This document shows positions 52,237-61,172 of a stretch of 64,000 bases of DNA, piece after piece. The notes below the pieces were generated by a model. The model worked only from the letters and a program-made list of their open reading frames with translations. It had not been told where the DNA came from and ran no database searches. Source of the DNA: Paenibacillus sp. JZ16 (lineage in GTDB: Bacteria; Bacillota; Bacilli; Paenibacillales; Paenibacillaceae); the NCBI RefSeq assembly GCF_015326965.1, contig NZ_CP017659.1, positions 1 through 64,000 of the forward strand. Direction: 5' to 3'. The position numbers were made by a program, and so were the translations under genes. Position 1 is the first letter of the stretch. The number at the start of each line of letters is the position of its first letter.

Positions 52237-52956
52237 CTAACCTTTGCTTACGAAATTCTTAGCGTTGTCTACTTTCAGCTTTTTTACATGTTGAGTTAAT
52301 AGATTCTTGTCACTTACGATCCAGGTGTGATTCTTGGAGTTCCGTCTTCGGTTCGCTATGAAATGGTAGGGACTACCAGAGTATATTTTAAAGTTACGAG
52401 TTATACAATCAGCACAAAATTTGACGCACTCGCTCCGATTTTGGTTCGGAAACGATACTTGATCGAATACGTGCCGTTTAACCAAAATGGTCGCCCCTTG
52501 AACAAGGGGGGCCCATCGATTGGCCATGTTGGGGTAACGGTACAGAAGATCCTTTTGACCGGCAAGCTGCATGAAGTGAGCCCTTTTTCCTACAATATCA
52601 GCACGAGTCTTGATCATGAGATCGACGCTATCCTTCAGATAATCGCGAGCGTAATAATCATCGTCGTCAAATTTGGCAATGATGCTGTGTTTAGCGACCT
52701 TTACACCAAAATTGAGGCAGCTGCCGAGCGATAATTCAGCAGGCTTCCTATATATTCTCACGTTACGATATGGCTTGGCTGCCTGTTGAACTTCCGATAG
52801 TTTCAGGCTGCCATGATTTAATATGATGATTAACTCTTTGTGCCTGTAATTCTGTCTGGCGTAATTTTCTAGCAGATTGTGCAGGCATTCCGGTCTTTTG
52901 GTACAGGTGATGATCGAAACAGCAGGCTGTGAGGGAGATAATGACGTTCTCGTCAA
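52237..52956 (-). CDS. Family 2 glycosyltransferase-like protein, catalytic acid motif altered
   Basis: A 239-residue GT-A fold protein. The nucleotide-sugar part is intact: VSIITCTKRPECLHNLLENY and AKFDDDDYYARDYL (metal-binding DxD). In the acceptor part the ED motif seen in the upstream paralogue (NIGEDDLFC) reads NRSECVKFCADC, so the usual catalytic base is absent. The C-terminus matches the paralogue (KIYSGSPYHF, NHTWIVSD). TTG start overlaps the previous stop (TTGA) with GGAGG upstream. Confidence 0.8.
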   Translation of the reverse strand: MTRTSLSPSQPAVSIITCTKRPECLHNLLENYARQNYRHKELIIILNHGSLKLSEVQQAAKPYRNVRIYRKPAELSLGSCLNFGVKVAKHSIIAKFDDDDYYARDYLKDSVDLMIKTRADIVGKRAHFMQLAGQKDLLYRYPNMANRWAPLVQGATILVKRHVFDQVSFPNQNRSECVKFCADCITRNFKIYSGSPYHFIANRRRNSKNHTWIVSDKNLLTQHVKKLKVDNAKNFVSKG

Positions 52957-53693
52957 GTTCGGTCGCCTCCGGATTTCCTCTGAACGAATGTTTTGTAGTC
53001 TTTTACATTCGGAACTTTAGGGTGCTTGTCGGTAAGTTCTTTATCGCTGATCACCCAGGTATGGCTTGATGAATTCTTCCTTCGTACTGCTGCAAAATTA
53101 TACTTATCACCGGAATAGATCCTGTAGCCCTTACGCTTGCTTCTCATGCAAAAAAGATCGTCTTCACCGATGTTTCGATTCGGAAATCGCACTTGGTTAA
53201 GGACGTTCTTTTTAAACATGAGCGTAGCACCCGGCAGTTGGGTTACGGGGCGATTTTCATCGTTAGGAAAACGTAGAATTAGAGTTTTGGAGCCTTTTAA
53301 ATACATATAATGTGCGAGTTTTCCTATAATATCAGCATTCGATCTTCTTAATGACTTCAGGCAGTCCGACAAGTAATGAGGGGCGTAATAGTCGTCGTCA
53401 TCGAATTTGGCAATGATGCCGTATCTCGTTTTGCTAACGGCGTAATTTAGACACGCACCTAGAGTGACATGTTCGGGCATGCGATAAATTTGTATGTTTC
53501 GATGCTTATTGGCCAGCTGTTGGTAAGGAGAGAGTGCGATTGAACTATCGTTGATAACGATAATAAGCTCTTTTTTTGGGTGAGATTGTCTGGTGAAATT
53601 ATGGAACAGGTTTTTAATATAATTGGGGCGATTGGTGCAGGTAATAACGGATACGCCTTGTGCTTTAGATGAATGGTTAAAGCTTGCTGCCAT
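52953..53693 (-). CDS. Family 2 glycosyltransferase
   Basis: A 246-residue GT-A protein. VSVITCTNRPNYIKNLFHNF starts the fold. AKFDDDDYYAPHYL holds the DxD metal site and NIGEDDLFCMRSKRKGYRIY the ED catalytic motif. There is no TM. It overlaps the second copy by four bases. The pair presumably decorates a surface or spore polymer; the acceptor is unknown. Confidence 0.85.
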   Translation of the reverse strand: MAASFNHSSKAQGVSVITCTNRPNYIKNLFHNFTRQSHPKKELIIVINDSSIALSPYQQLANKHRNIQIYRMPEHVTLGACLNYAVSKTRYGIIAKFDDDDYYAPHYLSDCLKSLRRSNADIIGKLAHYMYLKGSKTLILRFPNDENRPVTQLPGATLMFKKNVLNQVRFPNRNIGEDDLFCMRSKRKGYRIYSGDKYNFAAVRRKNSSSHTWVISDKELTDKHPKVPNVKDYKTFVQRKSGGDRT

Positions 53694-53817
53694 TACATCA
53701 CTCTCCTTATCTATGAAGATAATTCCTATATCACATTAGAATATGTAAACTATAAATAGTGGTAACGGCATTACTGCATGGTCAACTCAAAAAAATTAAT
53801 AATAGGAGGGCATCGAG

Positions 53818-54801
53818 ATGAAAGAGGGATGGGAACGCACAGTGCCGCCGATGCAACTAGACATCACACAAATTCATGACATGATTACACCCGTATTTCC
53901 CCGTGAAAAAGTAGTAGCCGCTGAACGGATCGGTACCGGACTTAGCAATACCAACTACAAAATTCGTCTGGAAGGCAGTGCAGAACCTTACGTGCTGCGT
54001 TTGTTCAGGAAAGGCCTGGAGATTGCGGAAAAAGAACTGGCTATCATTCAAAGGGTTCGTCAAACCGTACCTGTTGCCGATTATATCTATGCGGATACGA
54101 GCTGCAGGGTATTCGATAAGCCTTGGGCGCTAATGGAGTGGAAGGCAGGCGATCTTCTACGTGACGTGATGCTGGGCGGAAGCGAGCAGGATCTCATCGC
54201 AGCTGCAGCCTCCGCCGGACGCATTCTCGCCAACATTCACGAGTACACATTTACGGAATCCGGTTTCTTCAGCGGTGACATGGAAGTCCAGGATCCGATC
54301 AGGATGGACGGGGAACGCTTCCTCGCATTTATTGAACAAAGCCTCTTTCAGGATCCATGCGGCCAATGGCTTGGGGAAGAGCTAGCTCAATCGGTGTGGT
54401 CCTTCAGTCAAACATACAGTCATTTATTGTCAGAGATTGAAGAGACGCCCGTGCTTGTTCACTCGGACTATAATGGCTTAAATATATTAATGCAGCATGG
54501 TCCAGAAGGATGTGCGGTTTCCGCAGTGCTTGATTGGGAGGAAGCTTTTTCATGGAACAGATACGTAGATATAGCCAATATGCTTCGATACGAACCCGAC
54601 GGATCTGTATTTGAAAAGAACTTCGTTCGAGCATATCGTGAGGAAGGAGCGGTTCTGAATGATCATTGGAGAATCCTATCCAAGCTTGAAGATCTTGTTG
54701 CCTTGTGCGATATGTTAACTCATTCCAACTTAGCTACGCCAACTCGAATGCGTGATCTTCAGCGTTTGGTTGCAGAAACCGTTCAGGTTACGAATGGCTG
54801 A
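53818..54801 (+). CDS. APH/choline kinase-like phosphotransferase
   Basis: A 327-residue kinase-fold protein. N-lobe: IGTGLSNTNYKIRL and EPYVLRLFRK (Lys/Arg region). Catalytic loop: LVHSDYNGLNILM (Brenner motif HxDxxxxN, about residues 219-230). Metal Asp: AVLDWEEAFSWNRYVDIANML. These match aminoglycoside phosphotransferase-like enzymes. Substrate is not assignable, and it should not be read as antibiotic resistance. SD AGGAGGG. Confidence 0.87.
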   Translation: MKEGWERTVPPMQLDITQIHDMITPVFPREKVVAAERIGTGLSNTNYKIRLEGSAEPYVLRLFRKGLEIAEKELAIIQRVRQTVPVADYIYADTSCRVFDKPWALMEWKAGDLLRDVMLGGSEQDLIAAAASAGRILANIHEYTFTESGFFSGDMEVQDPIRMDGERFLAFIEQSLFQDPCGQWLGEELAQSVWSFSQTYSHLLSEIEETPVLVHSDYNGLNILMQHGPEGCAVSAVLDWEEAFSWNRYVDIANMLRYEPDGSVFEKNFVRAYREEGAVLNDHWRILSKLEDLVALCDMLTHSNLATPTRMRDLQRLVAETVQVTNG

Positions 54802-54994
54802 GCTTTATTTGATTCGTATATCAAAATAACAAATCGAGTTGCAATATGGACTTTGTTTATCTATAATAGATATCACAAGTCTATAATAATATTTGTCCGT
54901 GGCAATCTTCCTTGAGCGTGGTGAATTTTCCAGAGGTCAGGATTTCTTATTTTATTATTATGGACATTAAAGATCCAGAAGGGTGATGGTATAG

Positions 54995-55906
54995 ATGACG
55001 GAGCAATTGCATGATGTCCTTATTGTTGGCGGAGGTCCGGCAGGCTTGAATGCTGCGCTGGTATTGGGAAGAGCGAGAAAAGATGTGGTGTTGATTGACG
55101 AAGGGAAGCCGCGAAATAAGGTTACCCGTGAGACTCATGGTTTTCTTACCCGAGACGGTGTCAGCCCATCGGAATTTCGCCGCATTGCAAGGGAACAGAT
55201 TAGCGCGTATCCTTCTGTCCGTTTCGTAGAGGGTACGGCTGCCGCCGTTGCAGGCGTGGACGGTGATTTTCGGATCACAACGGGAGAAGGGACGATCTAC
55301 CGCAGTAAAAAGCTGCTTTTTGCCGTTGGCAAGAAAGATAGCCCCTTGGATATTAACGGTTTGGCGGACGTATATGGCAAGAGTGCTTTCGTCTGTCCAT
55401 ATTGCGATGGATGGGAACTGCGGGATCAGCCGCTTGTTGTCATTGCCAAGGGGGCGGGGGCCGTGCACTTTGCCAAAGTCATTGCAGGTTGGAGTGATCG
55501 TTATACGATTTGTACGAACGGACCGGATGAACTGACGGATGAACAGCGCCAAGAGTTGAAGGAGCATGAAATCCCCGTATTCAGCTCCCCGATTCATCGC
55601 ATTGAATCGAACGAGGGTATGGTCCGGGAAGTCGTGCTGGAGGATGGAGAGATCATTCCTTGCACGGGCATCTTTTTCGCGCCTAAACTGGTCTCCGGCT
55701 CAGTATTGCCGGCCGCCATCGGATGTGATATCAATGAAGCCGGAAGCGTGGTCATTGACGCCTTCGGTAAAACGAGCGTGCCTGGCGTCTACAGTGCCGG
55801 TGATGCAGCCACGGAAATGTATCAGGCCATAGCCGCCGCTTCGATGGGAGCCATGTCAGCGGCTGCCATCAATGGTGAGCTGCTTAACGAACGTTGGAAT
55901 CGGTAA
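54995..55906 (+). CDS. Thioredoxin reductase-like FAD/NAD(P) oxidoreductase
   Basis: A 303-residue flavoprotein. FAD motif: VLIVGGGPAGLNAALVLGRA (about 8-27). Redox-active pair: CPYCDG (C134, C137). C-terminal FAD motif: GVYSAGDAATEMYQA. The layout is that of bacterial TrxR, but the CPYC pair and missing GxGxxA in the NAD domain (AKGAGAVHF) mark the divergent HTH/peroxiredoxin-linked group. Electron partner unknown. Confidence 0.87.
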   Translation: MTEQLHDVLIVGGGPAGLNAALVLGRARKDVVLIDEGKPRNKVTRETHGFLTRDGVSPSEFRRIAREQISAYPSVRFVEGTAAAVAGVDGDFRITTGEGTIYRSKKLLFAVGKKDSPLDINGLADVYGKSAFVCPYCDGWELRDQPLVVIAKGAGAVHFAKVIAGWSDRYTICTNGPDELTDEQRQELKEHEIPVFSSPIHRIESNEGMVREVVLEDGEIIPCTGIFFAPKLVSGSVLPAAIGCDINEAGSVVIDAFGKTSVPGVYSAGDAATEMYQAIAAASMGAMSAAAINGELLNERWNR

Positions 55907-55919
55907 AGCATGAATATGC

Positions 55920-55960
55920 GAAAAAGCAAGCTTGGTTATGAACCAAGCTTGCTTTTTTTA
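55920..55960 (+). terminator. Rho-independent terminator of the TrxR-like gene
   Basis: AAAAAGCAAGCTTGGTT ATG AACCAAGCTTGCTTTTTTT stem, T tract at end. Confidence 0.9.
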
Positions 55961-56060
55961 TGCCCTTAGGGGATTTTTTGAGTATAAATGATTCTTACAC
56001 TCCGCGGTCGTGACGTTTTGGGTATGATGGAATCATCAAGTAAAAGGAAGGGTGTTTGGG

Positions 56061-56117
56061 ATGAGAAAAACGATGGACTACACCATGAATCAAGTTTGGA
56101 GGGATAAGAACATCTAA
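56061..56117 (+). CDS. Short upstream ORF (18 codons) before the ABC exporter gene
   Basis: ATG 56061 with AAAAGGAAGGGTG upstream opens MRKTMDYTMNQVWRDKNI, ending 28 bp before the ABC gene start. It may be a leader peptide or chance ORF. Confidence 0.3.
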   Translation: MRKTMDYTMNQVWRDKNI

Positions 56118-56144
56118 CCCTCCGACATTATGGAGGAGATTGAT

Positions 56145-57881
56145 TTGAATTCACGAACCAAGAAATTTTTGTCCTATTATAAACCGTATCTGGGATTATT
56201 ATTTGCAGACTTGGCATGCGCTTTTGTTGTCTCGGCTATTACGCTAATGCTTCCTCTATGTATACGGTATATCACCATCAACGTGTTGGAAGGGAATTCC
56301 CCGAATCCACTGAACCAAATCTATGCGGTTGGTGCAATCATGCTGGCCATGGTCCTCATCCACACCTTCTGCGACATGTTCATCTCCTATAAAGGACATA
56401 TGATGGGGGCTTATATGGAGAGTGACATGAGACGGGAGCTGTTTGATCATCTTCAGAAGCTGTCGTTTGGTTTCTACGATGAGAACAAAACAGGGCAGCT
56501 CATGACACGCACTACCAATGACATTCTGTCGTTAACCGAGTTGTATCACCATGGACCCGAAGATATTGTCATTTCCGTTCTGAAGTTCCTGGGTGCATTC
56601 ATTATCTTAATGTATATTGACGTGAAGCTGACCCTGATCGTGTTTCTCTTTCTGCCGGTCATGGCCGTGTTTGCTTTTTATTTTAATAAGAAGATGAATT
56701 TGGCGCTGCGTGTTAGCAAGGACCGAATCGGGGATATCAACGCGCAGGTGGAGGATTCTCTATCGGGTATCCGCGTGGTGAAGTCGTTTACAAACGAACA
56801 CGTAGAGAGGAAAAAGTTCGCCTACGCTAACGGGCGATTCGTTGACAGCAGAAGGGAAGGGTATAAGAGTGAAACCTACTTTCACGAAGGGCTGGTTGGG
56901 TTTACCCAGCTCATTACCATAACGGTCATTGTGTTTGGCGGAGCCGCCATCGTGGATGCCTCGCTGGAACTGGCGGATTTGCTGACTTTTTTCTTGTGTA
57001 TTGGCATTCTGATCGAACCGATCCAGAGACTCGTTAATTTCGCCAGACTGTACCAGGAGGGTATCACGGGATTCGACCGGTTCATGGAGATTCTGGAGGT
57101 AGAGCCGGATATTGAGGATTCCGTTGATGCTGCGGTGATCACGCAGGTTCAGGGGAATATCACATTTCAGAACGTCAGCTTCAGATATAAAGATAACTAC
57201 GGATATGTGCTGAAACAGGTATCGCTGGACATCAAGCCTGGCGAGTATGTGGCATTGGTAGGTCCCTCCGGCGTTGGCAAGACGACGTTGTGCTCGTTGA
57301 TTCCGCGTTTCTATGAAGTAAGTGAAGGACGCATCATGCTGGATGGACGCGATATCCGGGATATCACGCAGCACTCGTTAAGAAGACATATTGGGATTGT
57401 TCAGCAGGATGTATATTTGTTTGCGGGAACCGTCTTCGATAACATCCGGTATGGCAAAATGGAGGCCAGCGAGGAGGAAATCATCGAAGCTGCGAAAAGA
57501 GCGAATGCCCATGATTTCATCATGGCACTGCCGGAAGGTTACGATACGGATATCGGGCAGCGCGGCGTCAAGCTGTCCGGAGGACAGAAGCAGCGGCTCA
57601 GCATTGCACGTGTGTTCCTGAAGAATCCGCCGATCCTTATATTTGATGAAGCGACCAGCTCCCTGGATAATGAAAGCGAGAGAGCCGTCCAGGAATCGCT
57701 GGAACGGTTGAGCAATAATCGCACAACGCTTGTCATCGCGCATCGCCTGACTACGGTACGGAATGCGCAGCGAATCGTCGTGTTATCCGAGGATGGAATT
57801 GAGGAACAGGGCACGCATGATGATTTAATTGCCCGTCAAGGCGCGTATGCGAATTTATACAATATGCAATTAACCATATAA
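56145..57881 (+). CDS. ABC exporter, fused membrane and ATPase domains
   Basis: A 578-residue half-transporter. Six TM helices lie in residues ~15-310. The nucleotide-binding domain has Walker A GPSGVGKTTL, Q-loop IVQQDVYLF, signature LSGGQKQRLSIARV, Walker B ILIFDEATSSLD and the switch His in IAHRLTT. It is a type IV (MsbA/YfiB-like) exporter, working as a homodimer unless a partner lies elsewhere. TTG 56145 is chosen for its GGAGGAG SD; an ATG at 56130 is in frame. Confidence 0.9.
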   Translation: MNSRTKKFLSYYKPYLGLLFADLACAFVVSAITLMLPLCIRYITINVLEGNSPNPLNQIYAVGAIMLAMVLIHTFCDMFISYKGHMMGAYMESDMRRELFDHLQKLSFGFYDENKTGQLMTRTTNDILSLTELYHHGPEDIVISVLKFLGAFIILMYIDVKLTLIVFLFLPVMAVFAFYFNKKMNLALRVSKDRIGDINAQVEDSLSGIRVVKSFTNEHVERKKFAYANGRFVDSRREGYKSETYFHEGLVGFTQLITITVIVFGGAAIVDASLELADLLTFFLCIGILIEPIQRLVNFARLYQEGITGFDRFMEILEVEPDIEDSVDAAVITQVQGNITFQNVSFRYKDNYGYVLKQVSLDIKPGEYVALVGPSGVGKTTLCSLIPRFYEVSEGRIMLDGRDIRDITQHSLRRHIGIVQQDVYLFAGTVFDNIRYGKMEASEEEIIEAAKRANAHDFIMALPEGYDTDIGQRGVKLSGGQKQRLSIARVFLKNPPILIFDEATSSLDNESERAVQESLERLSNNRTTLVIAHRLTTVRNAQRIVVLSEDGIEEQGTHDDLIARQGAYANLYNMQLTI

Positions 57882-57885
57882 GAGG

Positions 57886-57934
57886 AAAGGCGATTTGCGA
57901 ACGGTTTATGCACCGTCAGCAAATCGCCTTTTCC
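57886..57934 (+). terminator. Rho-independent terminator of the ABC exporter gene
   Basis: AAAGGCGATTTGC ... GCAAATCGCCTTTT with inner ACGG/CCGT pairing. Confidence 0.87.
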
Positions 57935-57998
57935 TATTGTTGGATCAATCTATTGATTGCGTTTGTTACGTTGTCCTGTTCCAATCGAAAATCGGAAT

Positions 57999-58823
57999 TT
58001 AACCTTGAAGCGTTTTTCCAGGCTGCTGGTCTTCCACTTCCTTGATTGCATTGTCCTCGTCTTGGACTTTCCCCTTCGAAGAACTAAACCATCCGATAAC
58101 GGCAATCAGCACAAGAACAATATAGAAGGATGCCTTCCAAATCGAGCTCTCAGGGAAGTGATGGTCGATGAGGGCAACATCGGGATGCGCAAGGGTAATG
58201 ACGGCAAGTTTGACCCCTACCCAACCGACAATGAGGAATGCCGCCACTTCAAGCCCAGGGCGCTGCTGCAGCAGCTTCACGAAGTAGGATGCCGCAAAAC
58301 GCATGATGATCAGACCAATGAATCCTCCCAGGAAGATGACGATGAATTGACCTCCATCCAGGCCGCCGATGTTCGCCAGACCGCTTGGAGGCAGTGCCAC
58401 AGCCAGTGCTACGGCTGCGAGTATCGAGTCTACCGCAAACGCGATGTCTGCAACCTCGACTTTGAAGACGGTCATCCAGAAGCCGGATTGCTTCTTGGGT
58501 TTGTCCGGTAGAGGCTTGGCGTCTTCCGTCGGTTTCTTGCCCTTGATCACATGTTTCAATGTGTGATTGATCGAAATGTAGAGAAGATAGAGTGCGCCAA
58601 TGGCTTGCACCTGCCATACGTCAACCAGAAACGAGATTAAGAACAGCGATCCGATGCGGAATACAAACGCTCCGAGCAATCCGTAAAATAAAGCTTTTTT
58701 ACGCTGCTCCTCAGGTAAATGCTTTACCATAATGGCAAGGACCAGCGCATTATCTGCTGCGAGCAACCCTTCCAGTGCGATGAGCACCAACAGTACCCAC
58801 CCATACTCCAATAAAAGCTCCAT
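57999..58823 (-). CDS. TerC family membrane protein (Mn2+-linked)
   Basis: A 274-residue protein with about seven TM helices. Conserved acidic residues are in LEGLLAADNALVLAIMV (TM1-2) and VEVADIAFAVDSILAAV, both typical of TerC (YkoY/YceF, MeeF/MeeY). In Bacillus these proteins help load exported enzymes with Mn2+. A manganese riboswitch precedes it. ATG 58823 has AGGAGG 8 bases upstream. Confidence 0.92.
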   Translation of the reverse strand: MELLLEYGWVLLVLIALEGLLAADNALVLAIMVKHLPEEQRKKALFYGLLGAFVFRIGSLFLISFLVDVWQVQAIGALYLLYISINHTLKHVIKGKKPTEDAKPLPDKPKKQSGFWMTVFKVEVADIAFAVDSILAAVALAVALPPSGLANIGGLDGGQFIVIFLGGFIGLIIMRFAASYFVKLLQQRPGLEVAAFLIVGWVGVKLAVITLAHPDVALIDHHFPESSIWKASFYIVLVLIAVIGWFSSSKGKVQDEDNAIKEVEDQQPGKTLQG

Positions 58824-58861
58824 ACCCATTCCTCCTAGTTGTTTAATTGAAGGCACAAAAG

Positions 58862-58941
58862 AAAAGGACCTCCACCGGCAGGTGAAGGCCCCTCATAATC
58901 AAAAAGAGACCTTCACCACAGAGTGTGTGGTAAAGGTCTCG
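58862..58941 (-). terminator. Two tandem hairpins of the Mn2+ riboswitch expression platform
   Basis: On the minus strand: GAGACCTTTACCACA ... TGTGGTGAAGGTCTC then TTTTTG (58899-58941). Next GGCCTTCACC ... GGTGGAGGTCC then TTTTCTTTT (58862-58893). The 3' arm GGTGAAGG of the first is complementary to CCTTCACC in the second. Confidence 0.78.
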
Positions 58942-59060
58942 CAAACAACGTATCGTTGCCAACAAAGCCGGGGAAATTTCCCGGAATGACGACTTTGTTG
59001 TGTCAGCTACTCCCCTTTAATCACGTTCCTGCATAACTGATATCGTTATCAGTTAAGCCG
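58942..59060 (-). ncRNA. yybP-ykoY (manganese) riboswitch
   Basis: The minus strand holds the class hallmark AAAGGGGAGUAGC (59005-59020) and the second conserved GGCAACGATACG. It is flanked by helices such as TAACTGATAACGATATCAGTTA. It sits directly upstream of a terC gene, the standard context for Mn2+ control. Confidence 0.9.
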
Positions 59061-59067
59061 TGATATA

Positions 59068-59096
59068 AAGATATATATTTTTGGGGGATTAGTCAA
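59068..59096 (-). promoter_or_regulatory. Sigma-A promoter of the terC riboswitch transcript
   Basis: Minus strand: TTGACT, 17 bases, TATCTT, with the riboswitch beginning just after. Confidence 0.6.
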
Positions 59097-59104
59097 GCTT
59101 TTTT

Positions 59105-60019
59105 TTACTTGAATTCAGCAGAATACGTCTCCATTGGAACGGGGCTATTCTTGATTGTGGAGCGTCTCCTCACATTTACATTAACGCTCGATATAACAAC
59201 GCTAAGAAATACTAGGGCAGCACCCAAATATTGATTGGAATTCAGGACCTCGTGAGCAAACCAGAATCCAACCAGCGCCGCGAATACAGGCTCCAGAGAA
59301 AATACAAGTCCCGTCCGGGTAGCCGTCGTATATTGTTGGGCAATTGTCTGAAAGATGAACCCGACCGCGGTGCACACCACGCTAAGAACAAGGACGGCCA
59401 CCCACGAGTGGGTCGTACTTGGCCATACCGGAGCTTCAAAGAGCAGAGACGAGATGAACGCGTACAATCCGGTGAATCCAAGTTGCAGGATGCCAAGGCT
59501 TAGCGTATCGACCTTCTGCGCGGCAGTGCTTACCATATTGATATGAAGCGCATAACATAATGCGGCCGCGATGCAGAACAGATCACCGATCTTAAATGTA
59601 AAAGGAAGCTGGATGGTTAACAGTGAAATGCCCGTTAAGGCCAGCACAATACTGACAACCGCTTTGTTCTCTATTTTTTTCTTAAATAGAAACGTATGTA
59701 ATAAGGGGACAAACACCACCGTTAGACTGACCAGAAATCCGGCATTGGATGTTGTCGTGGTCTTGAGACCGAAGGTAAGCGCGGTGAACATGATAAATAA
59801 TATAAAGCCTAGGAGCATGGCATATCGAATCGTCTTTACGTTAACCTGGCGCAAGCGGGGGAGAAAAATCAAGCCTGCAAGTATAAAGGCCAATCCAAAG
59901 CGTAGGGCTATCAAATTAAACTCCCCTAGCGAATCCAGTCCCATTTTCATAAAAAGATAGGACGAGCCCCAACAAATGGTGATGAATAAAATCATAAGAT
60001 CGGCCTTCAGCGGTTTCAA
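59105..60019 (-). CDS. EamA/DMT family transporter
   Basis: A 304-residue protein with ten TM segments in two EamA repeats: ITICWGSSYLFMKMGLDSLG, then TSNAGFLVSLTVVFVPLL, and TATRTGLVFSLEPVFAALVGF in the second. It is divergent from a LysR gene with a palindrome between them, so probably under its control. Substrate unknown. Confidence 0.9.
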   Translation of the reverse strand: MKPLKADLMILFITICWGSSYLFMKMGLDSLGEFNLIALRFGLAFILAGLIFLPRLRQVNVKTIRYAMLLGFILFIMFTALTFGLKTTTTSNAGFLVSLTVVFVPLLHTFLFKKKIENKAVVSIVLALTGISLLTIQLPFTFKIGDLFCIAAALCYALHINMVSTAAQKVDTLSLGILQLGFTGLYAFISSLLFEAPVWPSTTHSWVAVLVLSVVCTAVGFIFQTIAQQYTTATRTGLVFSLEPVFAALVGFWFAHEVLNSNQYLGAALVFLSVVISSVNVNVRRRSTIKNSPVPMETYSAEFK

Positions 60020-60103
60020 GTTCTATTTCCTCCTTCAAGTGATTGAACAGAATCAGTATACTCACGTACAATAGACAAGTAAAACGAATGTTTCTAATGA
60101 TAA

Positions 60104-60122
60104 ACATGAGTAAAATTCATGT
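60104..60122. promoter_or_regulatory. LysR-type operator
   Basis: ACATGA, 7 bases, TCATGT: an inverted repeat containing a T-N11-A core, between divergent EamA and LysR genes. Confidence 0.6.
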
Positions 60123-60145
60123 ATAAATGAGCAGGAGGAATTCCC

Positions 60146-61015
60146 TTGAGCATAAATAAATTCAAAGTTCTATTGAAGGTCGTCGAGCTCGGAAGTTTGA
60201 CCCAAGCCGCTGAAGTGATGGGTTTTACGCAGTCCGGTGTCAGCCATATGATCAGCAGCCTGGAAGATGAGTTTGGTTTCTCGTTGCTTATTCGGAATCG
60301 TTCAGGAGCGAAGCTGACAACCAATGGCGAAGAGATTCTGAAGACGATACGGGAAATATTGAAATGGAACGAACATTTGGAACAGCAGGTGGCTTCCATT
60401 CATGGAATCGAGCTGGGAACCATTCACATCGGTACCTTCACCAGTGTCGGTGTTCACTGGCTGCCGGGCATTATTCAGGACTTTCAGCGGGATTATCCCC
60501 ATATCGAGATTCGTTTGGTCGAAGGAGATTACCGGGAAATCGAGGATTGGATCGCTGAGGGCAAGATCGATTGCGGGTTCCTGTCACTTCCAACGTCGGA
60601 TACATTCGATGCGATTCCCCTGCATCAAGACCCGATGCTTGTATTGCTGCCCATGGAACATCCGCTTAGTTCTGAGGACTCTATTACATTGTCCCAGATT
60701 GAGAATGAACCGTTTATTATGCCAAGCAAAGGTTCCGATTATGATGTGAACCGGATGCTGGAGAAAGCCCGGATCAAGCCGGATATCAAATATACACTTG
60801 GTGATGATTATGCCATTATGGCCATGGTGGAGAAGGGTCTCGGCATCAGCATTCTTCCAGAACTTGTGCTGCGAGGGCAGCAACGGAATATACGGCTGAT
60901 CGAATTGAAGGAGAAGAGCTTCAGATCGCTTGGCATTGCCGTAAATTCCATGCGGGAGATATCTCCCGCTACGAAGCGATTCTTGGATTATGTTAAGAGT
61001 TACCCCAAGCTGTAG
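60146..61015 (+). CDS. LysR family transcriptional regulator
   Basis: A 289-residue LTTR. HTH at residues 14-36: SLTQAAEVMGFTQSGVSHMISSLE. The effector domain starts at ~90 (LGTIHIGTFTSVGVHWLPGIIQDF) with LVEGDYREIEDWI and ISILPELVL. TTG start with AGGAGGAA upstream. It is divergent from the EamA gene. Confidence 0.93.
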   Translation: MSINKFKVLLKVVELGSLTQAAEVMGFTQSGVSHMISSLEDEFGFSLLIRNRSGAKLTTNGEEILKTIREILKWNEHLEQQVASIHGIELGTIHIGTFTSVGVHWLPGIIQDFQRDYPHIEIRLVEGDYREIEDWIAEGKIDCGFLSLPTSDTFDAIPLHQDPMLVLLPMEHPLSSEDSITLSQIENEPFIMPSKGSDYDVNRMLEKARIKPDIKYTLGDDYAIMAMVEKGLGISILPELVLRGQQRNIRLIELKEKSFRSLGIAVNSMREISPATKRFLDYVKSYPKL

Positions 61016-61112
61016 CTGCTATAAGGGCGCTAAATGAGACTCATACCCGGCATACAGACGCTATCACACGGCAGGAGCTTCGTTCATGAACTTCACTACA
61101 TAAAATAATGGG

Positions 61113-61143
61113 TGTCACAAAATCACTTGTTGGGATTGTTATA
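61113..61143 (+). promoter_or_regulatory. Candidate ECF promoter of the third sigma operon
   Basis: TGTCAC, 19 bases, GTTATA, 30 bp before the sigma start. It resembles the TGTCCC-18-GTTATA pair at 38304 and 39907. Confidence 0.4.
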
Positions 61144-61172
61144 TAGGTAAACAAAGAAGGAGGTGAGCTCAC

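Noticed and set aside
54947..55597. A 216-codon minus-strand frame
   Set aside because: Antisense to the TrxR-like gene with clear FAD and CPYC motifs.
57957..58511. A 184-codon plus-strand frame
   Set aside because: Antisense to terC; composition is that of a shadow frame and no SD is present.
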